This document shows positions 12,091 to 24,876 of a stretch of 64,000 nt of DNA, piece by piece. Under the pieces are notes generated by a model. The model saw only the letters and a list, made by a program, of their open reading frames with translations. It was not told the DNA's origin and did no database searches. Origin of the DNA: Hydractinia symbiolongicarpus (Eukaryota; Cnidaria; Hydrozoa; Anthoathecata; Hydractiniidae); assembly GCF_029227915.1 (NCBI RefSeq), contig NC_079889.1:1488001-1552000 (forward strand). Reading direction: 5' to 3'. A program made the position numbers and the translations under genes. Each line of letters begins with the position of its first letter. Positions within the stretch are counted from its first letter, which is position 1.

Positions 12091-12363
12091 ACATCTGAGT
12101 ATCTTCAACTCACGGTGAAAATTTACATGTCAAGTCTTAAGTAATTTGATCAGAATTAAGATAAAGATAAAAATATCAATTTTTAGAAAGACATAAGGTT
12201 TGAAAATTGGTTAAAAAGCGTTTCAGACGCAAAATTTGTAAATAGGAAACTGTTTGTGCTGTCTCCATACTAGCAATACCAAAAAACGTCAAGGATGTTT
12301 TCATTCTGTCTTTCATACGGAATAGAAAAGAAAGCCTAGTACTTCTTTATGGGAATATTAAGG

Positions 12364-15197
12364 TTATTTATTTATTTATCTATATTTATACAGGATAAAA
12401 CATTTTAGATAAAATATCTGCTTTATAAATGTGTCCTGTTTAAAAAAATAGCTAAAAAATAGTTAATATTTGATTAAAATCTAAATAAAAACGATATGGG
12501 AAAAAATAGAAGAAAATGTGAAACAAAGGGCAGATGAAATAATTGAGTGTGGACACAAACTTTAAGTAAAGACGCTCCTCAAATAGGACACATTTAGAAA
12601 ACAAAGAAACAAAATTTCATAACATACACCTAAATATAATATTGTTTTAATTTCTTTTTAAATGTTACATAACATTTTTCTTTTCTAATATCTAATGACA
12701 ACTTGTTGTATGTATCAGCACCCATGTAATAAAAAGCACTTTCGCATTTACGTCTGGCAAGCGTAATGATAACTGCTTGTTGCGTGAAACCCTTTCGTGA
12801 TTCATCAACTCGAAGTAACTGTTGAAGCTGCTACAACTCTCTCCGTCAATACATCTACGAACTACGCAACACATATTTCTTATTATCAAACTTTTGATTG
12901 TTGTAAAACGTTTACATTTTTTGCGACATTTTTCGATATGTTGTCCAGAGACACAAGCCTTTTCTGTTGTGTATTTGTAAATTCAAGGTTGATGATACTG
13001 TTAAACTTGATAAGAGGTAGTATCATCATGTTGTAAATGATAGTAGCAGTGTTGTCATCAATTTGCGATCTCAATGCTGATAGGAGACGAAGTCTTGTTG
13101 AAGCTTTCTTGTAGGCTGTGTCAAAATTCACCTGCATGGATAGTTTTGACTCCAGAGTCGAAGCTAAATATTTATACTGGCTTGTCGTGTTGACTTCCAC
13201 AAAATTGTAAAATAGCTTGAGCTTGTGGGATACTGAATTCAACTTTTTTCCGGTTCCGAATAACATTGCTTCCGTTTTTCCTCTTTTTAAGTTAATCACA
13301 AGATCATTATCGATTAGGTACTGTTCGATATTTTTTAATTCTGAGTTCAAAATATCTTCGATATAATTTACATTTCTTCCAGCAATATAAACCACTGTGT
13401 CGTCAGCGAATTGGATAGTACGTGCTCTATTAAGCGAGGTCTCAAAATTATTGGAGAAAATTAAAAATAAAAGCGGTCCTAAAATAGATCCCCGAGGGAC
13501 TCCGCATTTTACATTCTCAGTGGTAAATCTCATGTTATCAATAACCACCTGTTGTGTACGGTTGAATAGGTAGTGGGTAAACCATCTACCTCTTTGCCAC
13601 AAACACCATATGCGCAAAGCTTTTTAAGCAAGATGCTATGTGAAACAGTGTCAAAAGCTTTCGACAAATCAATGAAGATTGCACCAACTAAATTTCCTTT
13701 ATCAAGCTCTTTTCTGCTGTTATCAGTAAATAACGTCGCAGCTATGTCCGTGGAGCAATATCTACGGTAACCAAATTGAGAACGATATAATAAATTATTG
13801 TCTTCTAGACAGCTCTTAAGTTAGCTATGAACTGCTTTCTCAAGTACTTTTGATAGGCTTGACAATATAGATCGGTAGTTAGCGTCGGTAATTATTTGGT
13901 TCAGATGGTGATCCTGATTTAAAAATGGGAGTGATCAGTGCATGTTTCCAATCTTATGGTACTTCTGAGTTTTCTAATAATAAGTTAATTAAACAACACA
14001 GTGGTTCAGCAGTCTTTCAAAAAAGCTGGCGGAAGATGATCCGAAGCAGTTGATTTTTGACGCTTAAGCTTTTTTAGTTCTTTCTCAACAAATATGCGTG
14101 ACACATAGTTAAATTTAAATTTCATACATGTTCTTAAAAGTGACTGTTTTGGTTTTTTCCAGATAAAATCTTTTAGGTAAATAGATTTTAATTTTAACCG
14201 ATGTGCCATGTTAGAGAAAAATGAACATAATGTATTTTCTTTTTCGAATTTATTGGTAGTTGTAGTTGCATCATTAGTAACTTTTCTCATCTTGGTGGGT
14301 ATTATGATTTTTATAGTGTCCCAAAACTTTTTTGGATTTCTTGAGTTTCGACTTAACAGATCCCTACTGTAGTTACCTTTAGCTTTTCGTAAGTCAGTGG
14401 TACATTTGTTGCGAATTTTTTTGTATGCTTTCCAATCTGCTGCTACGTTTGTCCTACGGGCTTTTCTACGGGCTTTATCTCTCTCTGTCATGAGATATCT
14501 GATGTTGTTGTCAATCCATGGGCAGATTTGACCCTTGACCCTATTCTCAATTATCGGTGCGTGTTTGTTAAATACGTTAAGAAGTGTATTCTTCAAATAA
14601 AGCCATGCTTCGTTAAAATTTTTCATTTCGTACATTGGACTCCAGTCGTGATGTCTAAGCTCCTCGTTCATATTGTCGCTGTTGTACTTTGCGTAGTTCC
14701 TACTTTATACATTTTTCGGCGGTAACTTATCTCTCTTGATTTTACGCACAAAGCCAACCATGTCGTGGTCACTAATAGAAGTTGGTATTACGTCATTGAC
14801 ATAAGTACTATCCGTGCGAGATGTTAAAATATGTTAAAATACAGTCAATTAAAGTTTTTGATGTTTCGGTTACTCTTGTCGTTTTAGTAATAATTTGTTT
14901 TAGTCCATATAAATTGAATACTTCCTTAATATGCTTATTATCGTTTGCTTTCAAAAAAACAACGTTTATTTCTCCCAGAAGATTCACTTCTTTTGATTCA
15001 GTTATAACAATAAATAACATATCATTAAGGAATGTTTCAAAATTACGTGGTAGGTGTTTCGAACCAGCCGGGGGTCGGTACAATGATCCAACAAGAAATG
15101 ATTTAAACTTTTTCAATCCAAATGCACTCCAAGTCACGATGTTCTAAATCAAATCTACTTTTTCCATTTGATTCGGTTGGAAATATACATACTCCTC
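12364..15197 (-). mobile_element. 5'-truncated non-LTR retrotransposon (CR1/L2/jockey group), degenerate
   Basis: Minus-strand pieces appear in the expected order. First is the C-terminal half of an EEP endonuclease (15197 to about 14808): GGVCI, D-L-E...I-W-I-E, then L-L-G-E-I-N where active copies usually have L-G-D-F-N. Next is a basic linker (14671-14006). Then comes reverse transcriptase with N-Y-R-S, F-I-D-L-S-K-A-F-D (near 13690), P-R-G-S-I-L-G-P-L-L-F (near 13490) and F-A-D-D (near 13405), and a C-terminal N-L-R-L-P region near 12750. At least four frameshifts or stops break it (near 13890, 13590, 12890 and 12730). The 3' tail is a short (TAAA)n run at 12364-12380. Plus-strand frames here are antisense shadows. 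Dead copy. Confidence 0.88.
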
Positions 15198-18084
15198 TGA
15201 AAAGTTAAAAGTTTCCTTTTGAATTTTTAAATCCCTTTAAGATACTTATTGTTGACGAAAATAAATCTTTACAAATCACATAGTAGTAATCACATCTTTA
15301 ACTAAAACAGCTATAACGCTGGTACTAAATCAGAAAAGCGTATGTTTAAAGCACGTAAGTAGTATAAAAACCTTTAAAATATTATATTTGCTTTTATTTG
15401 AACTTTTTATTTATTTTTTTTTTTCTATTAGAAGTAAGTAATCTCTGGTGTATACATTGTTGTTGCTTTTAAGTAGAATGGATTTTTATTTGTGAAGAGT
15501 TGTATAAGGTAGAGAGGATTAATTAACTTTTGTTTGACAGTATTTGCACTCTTTTTTTAATTTTTTTTTTCGTTAAGGCATATTTTTCTTTACTTTTTAG
15601 TTAGCTAAAGACAGTAGTTACATGCGTTGTACAAGCGTCTTCCAATTTTTAGTAAAAATGTCTAAAGTTTTTACACTTTCAAGTGTTTTTACTGGTACGT
15701 CTTTTTTATTATGCTTGCCATTTATTGATTCACAATGTATATCTATCTGGCCTGCTTAACATGTACGCAACAGGTCCTAAGGGCCTGGTAAACCTAATAC
15801 TACCCTAACGACTAAGCTAACACAGCAGATCTTCTAGCACAAAATTTGGCACAGTTGACATAAATTTAAATCTTTGCACGTTAATTACTATCTCGCCTGC
15901 GAGGATAGTATTGGTTTCCAACTCGTAACTAACTAACTAACTATGTCCCAAATGGTCAATTGCAACGTCACAGATTTAAACTTCGTACCTAAACTCTCTA
16001 AGTACTTGGAATGACGTTTCAGACCAAAGTTGGCATTTGTTTTCGACAAAATTTGGCACAGTTAACAAAAAAGTATGCTGAACATAATGGTGACATCATA
16101 ATTTGATTTTTGTCAGGTAAATGTCATTTTAGGCCAAAATTGGTCCAATAATTGAAGCCACTTCTTTTTCGACAAAGTATAACGTATGCTGAACATAATG
16201 GTGACATGAAAATGTTAATTTTTTGTCAACTAAATGCCATTTAAGACCATAAACGTTTCCATGAATGATAGTCTGTATTTTTTGTTAGCAAAATTTGTAG
16301 AATTGGGTAGCATTGTCGATGTTTCATACAGTTGTGCATTTTTAATAGCGAGATAGTTTATGCAGCGCATGCATCTTGTTGAAATTTGATAAACACATGC
16401 TTCAATAATTTACTCTGAGTTTTGCATCATCATTACTTAGAGGTCCCAAACAAGTTTGACTTAGTTTTACCATAATTGTTAATTTTAATTGTTCATGACA
16501 ACAAAATGTTTTCCTGTTGTTTTTATTTTCTTTTACGTCAAAGCGCCCTAATACTACAATTAATGTGCCGTGTGATTGTTTGTTTTTAGAGACGGATTAA
16601 AACAGTAGGTTGGGACAGACTAAATGTTCAATTAGATGAATATTAAGTACTTTTTAGGAATTAACAATAATTTTTAAAGGGTCTAGAAACTATGACTCAA
16701 TAAGCAAGAATTGTAATTAGAGTGGGTTGTAATTGACACTCTAATTGTTGCATCATTAGTGAATAAGGCTGTTAACAACTTAGTAAAGTGGTAAAGTTCT
16801 TTTTCTTGTTTGTTGAAATGAGTATACTTTAGGACAATAACTATTTATTTAAATAATTATAAATATTTATTTGTCACTTATTGCTCAAAAACATTGGGAC
16901 TATACTCCTTTTTTGGTTGGTTTTTCACGAAAGTTTAAATGAAGTGTGCTTTGATTTTTGCAATGGACAGCCCTTTATTTTAACCTTACATACAGAAAGA
17001 TTGCCGTGAGATCGATTGTCTTTCTCTTTGCCAATTTTGTCCTGTACGTAAATTCTCACATGTTATTAAATTAAATTAGCAATAGCTTGTGACCAAATTT
17101 TGCCAATTTGCTAAGGGCAGTTTATGATCATAAGTATGCCCTAAATTTCCCCTACTGTTTGAAACCTTTGCTTAATAAAGAACCAAACGTTTATGATCTA
17201 ATCATGCGCATAGGTTAAAAAACTGGATCATTCATTAAGAATGGCTATAAGTTCTAATGGTGATCAATCATGTTTTTTACTATCATTCTCTGGAGTGAAC
17301 AAAATACGTCATGCTTGAAAGTAAACTTTAAAACAAAGTATTGTAATGGTATGGGTAAGGTAATGTTGCTCCTGATACATTTAGGAAAAGTAAAACATTG
17401 AACAGTGAGACTCTTAAGAAATGATCTAATTATTGTTTGGAGAACCCTGCCGATCAGAATTATGAATAAATTTGATTTCGTTGAAAATGAAATATCTGCG
17501 ATGACTTAATATGCTGTTTTTAATTTAAATTAAAGTTAAATTGCTGCGAAATCTAAATCAGATAACCCATCGTAATATCTGCGATTACTGACTATATCGT
17601 TTTTAACCAAAAAGTTAAATTGCTCTAAAATCTAAATCAGTCTCTTTGCCAAGAAATTCAACTATGTAACGTTTTGTTACGTTGAAATTATATTTTTATC
17701 TTTTTCTTGACCGCAAATTAATCGGTAGCAATTACCAACACCTTAATTATAAAATTTGATTAAATTATTTTGGAAGGTGTTAAGCGGAAAATATTTTTTT
17801 CCCATTGTTATACCAAAATGTGGTTTGTTGCGTGGGTATGTAAGACTCGTATGATCTTGGGGCCATGAATTATTTTTAATTTGAATTTAATATATATGTG
17901 GTGAAACTGCAAAAGAAAATACGTTGTGGTGAGTGATTTATCTGAGATAAACATATATGTAAAATAGAAAGCACGGGTAAGATGGAGTTCTTTATTGTTT
18001 GTCATTTAATTTTAATTTTATTTTTTTTTCATTTTAATTTCCCAAAAATTTAATAGGGTGTTACGGCTAGGCCTTTCTATAATA
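15198..18084. other. Non-coding AT-rich stretch with a short tandem duplication
   Basis: No gene seen. An (AACT)n run sits at about 15926-15942. The 111-bp duplication is listed separately. Pol(T) runs occur near 15410-15425 and 15550-15570. Confidence 0.4.
16009..16231. repeat. 111-bp tandem duplication, two units
   Basis: Units start near 16009 and 16120. Landmarks recur 111 bp apart: GACCAAAGTTGG/GGCCAAAATTGG and GTATGCTGAACATAATGG (16073 and 16184). A partial third unit begins near 16232. A related AAATTTGGCACAGTT also occurs near 15842. Confidence 0.7.
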
Positions 18085-18218
18085 CTAGTAGGTGGCCTGT
18101 GGAAAAATCCATGAGTTCGTCTGGTCTTTTTATAACACATTGCGTGCGTCCCGCTACTTTCGGTACCGTTTTGCGTGATAGACAGACAGACAGACGCATA
18201 CAAGTATTATGATATGGA
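18085..18218 (-). mobile_element. Short non-autonomous Helitron-like element (about 134 bp)
   Basis: Read on the minus strand it ends in a CCTGTGGAAAAATCC hairpin and CTAG. It contains the (CTGT)n tract and the ACGCAAAACGG block of the family seen at 30992, 31235, 32105 and 32239. The 5' TC end is degenerate, so the upper boundary is approximate. Confidence 0.6.
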
Positions 18219-19020
18219 CAATATAGATTTCGTGTAAGGAACCACAAAGTACATAGCAATTACTAAAAGTTCATACTAACACCACTAAAATTAATCTTTA
18301 ATTTCTACTTTCTTTCTTATAATAAGTTATAACAATTATTAGAGATTTTCTGTTATATCTTAGGTCAACAACTTTAAAACTTGTGGCTTTGTGGTCTCAT
18401 AAGACATAATCCAAAAATGAAAAATCTTATTGCCAGCGATAGCGATGTATGTTTATGCGGTGTCCTTTGTTCAGGTAGAAGATAGCAAGTTTTAAGCAAT
18501 TCTTTGGAGATAAATACTTTTTTTTACATCTGCGAAAATTTTACGCTGTGCTGTTGAGAAATACTACCTACCGTCTAAGTACTGGTGACGTTCGAAGATT
18601 TTTTACTTGATTTATAATTCATTCTAGTGTATGCTTTTTGGAGAAAATTTTACATCTCTACAGCAAGACAACATGTAGGTTATAGACTTTTCTATTGGCC
18701 GAAAATTACTTTTGTGACTTATTATATATGGCGTAAAAAGCTGAATTATTTCCAATGTCTTTTTTAAACTTGTTTACGTTCCCTCTACTTTCTTCCAATG
18801 TAAACTTCCATTAACCCTGACAATAGACATTTTTATTCTTTCTCGTGTCAAGGTCACCAAGTCAAAAAAAAACGCATAAGAACCTAAGGTGCCTGGTTTC
18901 ATAGTTCAAAGGATTACCGAATAAGAACTTTTCAACAACACGCAAATCCCGTCAAACTAACAGCTTCACTAAACTGCATTGTTTATTTTTAGATCCATTC
19001 TGACATAAATACCGCTCAGG
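18219..19020. other. Spacer upstream of the second 7TM copy
   Basis: No gene seen. A clear acceptor (TTTATTTTTAG at about 18982-18992) 45 nt before the ATG of copy 2 suggests a 5'-UTR intron whose first exon is not identified. Confidence 0.4.
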
Positions 19021-19037
19021 ATAAAGTCGAATAAAGG

Positions 19038-20017
19038 ATGACAGGTTTGAAGGTATCTCCGGAACCGGCACCAAACTTTACAACAGCTAGAGAAGTTTTA
19101 GGGATAGCTTGGCCATTACACTACATATTTTTTGGTATATTTTTTGCAATATTTTTCTTTTATACGCTAATTAACATTATCAATTTATTGAGATCTGAAA
19201 TGTTTCAACGTCGAAAGATTTTTCTTTTCATCAATGGCATGTTATGTTTTCTTTGCTTTGTCATGGCTTCCAGCTTATTCCTTGATCCGTACGATTCTGG
19301 GGAACATTTTGAAGAAATAAATTTCCACGGCATTGTCTTCACAATCGTTGGTTTACGTGTACCATGTATCACCGCCTCCTTTTCTTTAACCCAGATATCA
19401 CTACTGGAAGCTACAAAGTTGCAGCTATATTCAAAGAAGTTACAAAGTTATACGTTCATATCATTTGTGATTGGTTTTCACTTCATATTAGTGTTCACAG
19501 TCGACGTTATTTTAACAGTCTTTGCAGGAACAATTGTTTTTTTACTGGTTTGTCAGGTTTTTTTCCTTTTCATTGGAGTTGTAATGAGTGCTACGTCTAT
19601 ATACTCTGGTCTAAAAGTTATCTCGCACTACAGTCAGAGTAAAATCACTTTACAGCAGCATAATCAGTTCGATATGGAATCTTTCAGAAAGAACAATCCT
19701 TCAAAAATCGCATCCGAAGTAACCAGTCCACATATCTTCAAAAAACCTACGAAATCTAGCGACATTAAGCAAGTTATTTTCAAGATAAATCCATGCGAAA
19801 GATTGCCGCCCTAACGATTTGCACCGCAATATTTAGTCTTGGTATATCGGGGAGTCATGTCTATTCATTTACCTTAAATGATAAAAGGACGCCAGATGTG
19901 GTGAATTGGTTTGTTTTACAGAATTTGTTTCGAATATCAGAAGGCGGAATGGTTGCCACTATGGCATATATTGTTCGAAGAAATATCTCATCTAATTGCT
20001 GTAAATGTTGGTCATAA
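19038..20017 (+). pseudogene. Seven-transmembrane protein, array copy 2, broken by one frameshift
   Basis: Starts with ATG 19038 (M-T-G-L-K-V-S-P-E-P). It aligns with the copy at 9143 through the first five hydrophobic segments and into the polar loop. At about 19777-19780 it has TTTT where the sister copies have TTTTT, so the frame shifts by one. The frame ending at 19814 gives 258 aa. The remaining 74 codons, covering hydrophobic segments six and seven, continue in another frame from about 19793 to the stop at 20017. No other lesion is seen, so this is either a very recent pseudogene, a truncated but expressed five-segment protein, or an assembly error in a T run. The coding part has no intron and a good 5'-UTR acceptor lies 45 nt upstream. 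Confidence 0.85.
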
Positions 20018-21360
20018 CCTGCAACAAACCTTCAATGATACTTACTTACTTTATTGTCTTCCAGAAAAACAAACAAGCAGATGTATAGACAGACAGACAT
20101 GCATATATAAAGGCAAAGAGACTTCAAACATATTAAAGCCGTGAGTTTGGTAGCGTTGTAAACTTGATAACTTAATATGTTGCGTTATAAGTATAAACAC
20201 TGCCGTATATCCCAACCGTTGCTAAGAATCCAGAAATTCAGTTTCTTCTATGATTTCCATTAACAGTCAACTTTATGTGCTATTTCATGCCCAATGTCTT
20301 CAGCAAATATAAATTCGTGCTAAGTCTAGTCTTTGGAATATAATTTACGGTTTACATCCAAATCCATTTTTATGATCAACCTAAAAAAAGATAAAGAACT
20401 GTGGTGAACAACAACACATCTCACGGTTATTATATCAGATTGATATTGTACTGTCAAGATGGAAAGTATATTATTTGTTGATTTCTACCAATAGAACCAG
20501 AGGAATAAATTGTTCCAAGGTAGTATTTCTACAAATGTATTTTCATTACCTACTATTTCACTTTTATGGTAAGTTTAAATTTTAAAATGGTTTATGATAA
20601 TGTATTTTATGTAATAAAAATTTATACAAAAATGTAGTGTTTGTTTTCGTTCGTATACTGAAGAGAAATTTAAAAAACAAATTTAGTGATTTATCATCAT
20701 TTCTAGTTAGTTTTAGAACACTGACGTTGCGTACGTTTTTTCGTGAGTCATGGTGTAACAAGTAGTGGGGTAAGATTAGGCATTTTCTTTTAATATCTTT
20801 AGTAACGAATACTAATAATTTGTCCTTTTTGTGAGTTTATCAAGGATAGTTGAACATGTAAATTATTTGAAAAACATTTTTATTCCAAAGTTTATGGTCC
20901 TCTGTTCTAGTTCTTTTATCGTTCGAAAATGTATGATAACGTCATCTTTGGCTAAATCACACCATCCAAGTTTATATCCAAATTGTTATCTAATGTGCTA
21001 TCAGTTACAACAATTGCACTAAGTTTTTGTCAATGTCTTTTTCTTTTCAGAGTATCTAAAAAACTCGATCTGGATAAGGCTAAACAGGTTAAGAGAAAGA
21101 CAAGGCTACCTACCTGCAATAAAGCATATGAACACTAACTTCAAAAAAATTGAGGCGGTTTATATCTACTTCGTATTTAAGCCACGTACATACAACAAAC
21201 CCAAAATAAATTAGGGATGACAACGCAAGAAGTGGTTCCCATATATTTTGACCAGAATTGTAGTTAAAAAAGTAAGGCAGAAAAACACAGATTTGTGTTT
21301 AAGAAATTAGCTAGCTAACTGCCACAAAAATTTCCGACTTTGTAGCGTTTTTATTTTTAG
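20018..21360. other. Spacer downstream of 7TM copy 2
   Basis: No recognised gene. A run of GACAGACAGACA near 20080-20100 resembles the internal tract of the short Helitron-like family but lacks ends. From about 21051 an acceptor (TTTTCTTTTCAG) opens a 54-codon frame to a TAG near 21214, without family support. Confidence 0.35.
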
Positions 21361-21563
21361 ATACTGCTACAAGTCCAAAATTGCCACAGTTCACAGCAGG
21401 CTCTTTTGCCCCAATTTCGCCATATATAACCCTTGCCGAATCATGGGGTGCATTATTTTATAATGCAAACATTGCAGAAAGTGCAGCTAGCGCATTTTTG
21501 ACGTTGGTTACTCAGCCTACAAAACCTTTTCAGACTACCGGTTGCAGAAAACTGGCCAAGTGA
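21361..21563 (+). CDS. Possible orphan terminal exon
   Basis: A good acceptor (TTTTTATTTTTAG) opens a 66-codon frame to a TGA at 21561-21563. Its composition (A, S, T, P, L, F in balance) looks more like protein than the surrounding AT-rich random frames. I recognise no domain and cannot identify upstream exons. It could equally be a fragment of a dead gene or chance. Confidence 0.22.
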
Positions 21564-23097
21564 TTTTCATTATAATTCATTAATTTTTTTTCACATTTTT
21601 TTAAATTATTTTGCCAATTTGTTGAATTGACATTTCAAAAGTTCGACAAATTTGTATAAATAATGGCCACCAATTACACTCTCCTAAATAGATTATGAAT
21701 TTGGAAAGATTATGAATTTGGAAGCAAAAAATTCGGATAAAATCGGATAAATTGAATGCGACAAAATGGATGGTGTATTGTCCGCCACTAAAGTAAGAAC
21801 CTTCGGTGCAGTGTTATGGATAAAACTCGCAAATCTTTATGTATCTTCGCTTGTATAGATAACGGCGTTGTGCTGTGTATTTACACCAGTTGCTATGTAT
21901 TATATCAAAGGACATATTTACCATATGTTGCTACTATCAACTGAAATCATGACGCCTAATTGAATGATTTTTCTGTCAACGAATGCTGTCTGGGTACATA
22001 TACTTCATAAAAACACGCTTGGCAGGAAACATGGTAAGTCATTAACATTCTTAATATTCCTATTGGTGATGAGATATATACTATTATTACCATTTATAAC
22101 GATATTAAACGGAAACACTCATATTAATACGCTCCCAATACTGTATTTTTTGGTCCATTAAGTTTAATACTTCAATAAAATGTCTTTAAACCCAGTTTAC
22201 ACACTTTTGGACTTATATTAGTGATTACAGTATTATTTGAAAAATTTCCTCACTGAGGTGTAGAATTAAATTAAGAATTATTCGTCAAGAAAAATCCAAA
22301 ATTTTCCTAGAGGTCGTCTTGACTAACAAAAAAGGGTTTTTTAACATATCAGTGATTGATCAGCGAAAATAATTTCTTTCAATCTAGAAACAGGACAAAA
22401 ATTGGTACACAATGTTAATTTTTGCTCATTTTAGTATTTGGATCCATTTTACTCAAGAAAGGCCGACGACGCGACCTGCGCCTTGTTAATTGTTAAATGT
22501 TAATTTGGTTATTTTTTCAGTAATTTAAAGTTTGTTATCCTGTCTAATTTTAGAAACTCATTAAACAATTATACAGAACCCGTGATCTATGTCCATGCCG
22601 AGTTTAAAGGCTCTCTAAAAAGTCTCTATGAAAAAGGTTAAGATTAGAGTCAAATAAATTCCTAAAAAACCGTAAATGTATTAGAAACTTTTCATAAAAC
22701 TAGTGATTTTTGGCACGTCTTGAGTAATAAACAGCCATTTCCTATTTGCTTGGATACAAAATCACTGTATTGTGTTTGATTGCCATGAAGCGGTTGCGAG
22801 TCAGCATAACTGAAGATGACATAATTAGACAAGACCATAAAAACGTAGGCTCCACTCATTAACAGATGCAACTAAAGTTTAGTTTAGTTATAGAAAATCG
22901 TGTTTTAAAAAAACTAAGTATTAAAAACATAAGAGTGTAAGTTGGAAGCTTGTTTTTCAGTTTTTATATTGTATTTCTTTTTTATTTATCTTTACCTTTG
23001 CTTCTGACTACTTTTTGAATTAGTAGAACAGGAAGTTCTTGCGTGGGTGGGGTCCATTTTGTTTATTTTGTAAGTAGAACAGAAAAACATAGCAGTT
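21564..23097. other. AT-rich stretch, no gene seen
   Basis: No supported coding region, repeat or RNA gene. Confidence 0.4.
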
Positions 23098-24190
23098 TTT
23101 AAGGATACGGTAACCCCCTTCAGGGTCATTTTTTTTTAAAAAAATATTTTTTTTTTAATTTTGATTCTTTGGCATAATTTCCTGATATTTTTTAAAAAAG
23201 AATCAAAAATATTTATTGTTAAGAGGGATAAAATGAAGAAAAATCTTCTTTATCTTTTAGTGGGTTCAATAGTGTGCTCAAAGTTTAAAATTCCTTAAAT
23301 ATACTTAATCTGTATAATAATTAAAGAGAGTTATGCAGAACGAATAAAAAATTGCATCTCTACATATAACATAGGAAACATATACACTTTAATATTCTAT
23401 ACAAATATATTATTATTTATCATCTATAACTTTTTAATTTATTTCTTTATTTTTTTCGCTTTTATCCTGCTATGTTATGTTATCCTGTTGTCTGTTTAAC
23501 AATAACTAGACTCAAAGTTCTGCGAAAAAACTTTGCCTTTAATTTTAGATAAAGTATTCATGACTATTAATTATTCATAACTTTTAAGTGGGTGTAACCA
23601 TGATTCTTGCAGGTAAAAGCAAAGGTCTTTGATTTGCTTTTTCTCGAAATAAAATTTTCAGTCGTAACGGTATATATGTTTGTCGAACACTCCCCTCCAT
23701 CTTGTCGAAATTGTACGAAAACAAGTTTGTTGCGACAATTATATCTTTGGCTGCAAAACTTTGCTTTTTTAACGCAGAAAGTGAGGAAATATCGAGTTAT
23801 TGATCTATCATGCTTAAAAATAGATAAATCTGTCATAAAACAGCTACTGTGACACAAAATATGCTATATTTTTGGAACCAAGTGTTGTTTTGAGTAAGAA
23901 AAGCAAAGTTTTTTAGAGCTGAATAAGAGCTTCGCAATGATGTTTTTTTCAACGAACAAAAACTTTACTGGGGGGAGTGTTCGACAAAATGAACTGGAAG
24001 GGTGAATTTTTGTATATAATTTTTTTCCTTTTTTTTTTGGATTTTTTTTATGAAAATATTTTTTCATCATTCTATAGATATTTTATTTGGCTTTCAGAAC
24101 ATATATATTTGCTAGGGTTAATAATAGCGAACAGAGGGGATATTTTAAATATACTGAGTATGTGTCTCAGGGGGTTACCGTATCCTTAAA
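23098..24190. mobile_element. Foldback DNA element with TTAA ends (about 1.09 kb)
   Basis: Perfect 22-bp terminal inverted repeats lie at 23098-23119 (TTTAAGGATACGGTAACCCC plus CT) and 24169-24190. The outermost TTAA on both sides fits the TTAA target duplication of piggyBac-type elements. The interior is also partly palindromic: the GTCGAACACTCCC area (about 23679) and the GGGAGTGTTCGAC area (about 23974) face each other, and CAAAACTTTGCTTTTTT at about 23756 pairs with an AAAGCAAAGTTTTTT area near 23900. It holds only short frames and no transposase, so it is non-autonomous. Confidence 0.75.
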
Positions 24191-24876
24191 TAATTTCATT
24201 TGTGATAGTTATAAATATATTACTACATTGTTCATTCAGTTTTTGTAAATATATTTTTCATCTATGTACTGGAATAAACAAAAAATTTGCTTTTATTTAG
24301 AAATTTACTGTAACACATCCTTAAAGAAAAGGAACCGACTGGTTTGTTTCAAATAGTATGTTTAAGTTAATACCATAAGAAATAAATTATTAACAAATAA
24401 ATATTTTTTTAATTTTGTGTGTTTTATTTAAGTATATTATATTTTATACTTCTGTAAGCTGCTATAAATATGGACCATATTCGCAGGAACTTACAAAAAT
24501 CCGCTTGACTCTAAAAAGCGTTAAGAAGACTTATCCTCAAATATCTTTCTGTTGTGTTTATCCAAAAGATTATAATATACAACGAGATTTTTTTCTTTTT
24601 TTAATTTTTATACCACCGTATCTCCTTGCCAACATACAAATCATTTTTAATAATAGACGGTAGTGAAATAATTTAGAATGTCTCGCCATTGTGAAAAAAA
24701 TGAAAAACGGTATTTGTACTTGACATAAAATTTCTCTATTGTTTCTTTCCCTTAACAAAAAGTCGCATCAGCTTTTTATTTTGCTTTAAAAAATTTAAAA
24801 TTATTAAAAAAAATAAATGGAAACCCAGTAATAGAAACGTATTGAGATATAGTATTTTCATTACTGAATATTTCAG
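24191..24876. other. AT-rich spacer before the third 7TM copy
   Basis: No gene seen. An acceptor-like TATTTCAG ends at about 24876, exactly where similarity to the 7TM family begins. Confidence 0.4.

Noticed and set aside
12797-15147. Plus-strand open frames at 12797-13036, 13573-13770, 14528-14725 and 14821-15147
   Set aside because: They are antisense to the LINE open reading frames on the minus strand and have no support of their own.
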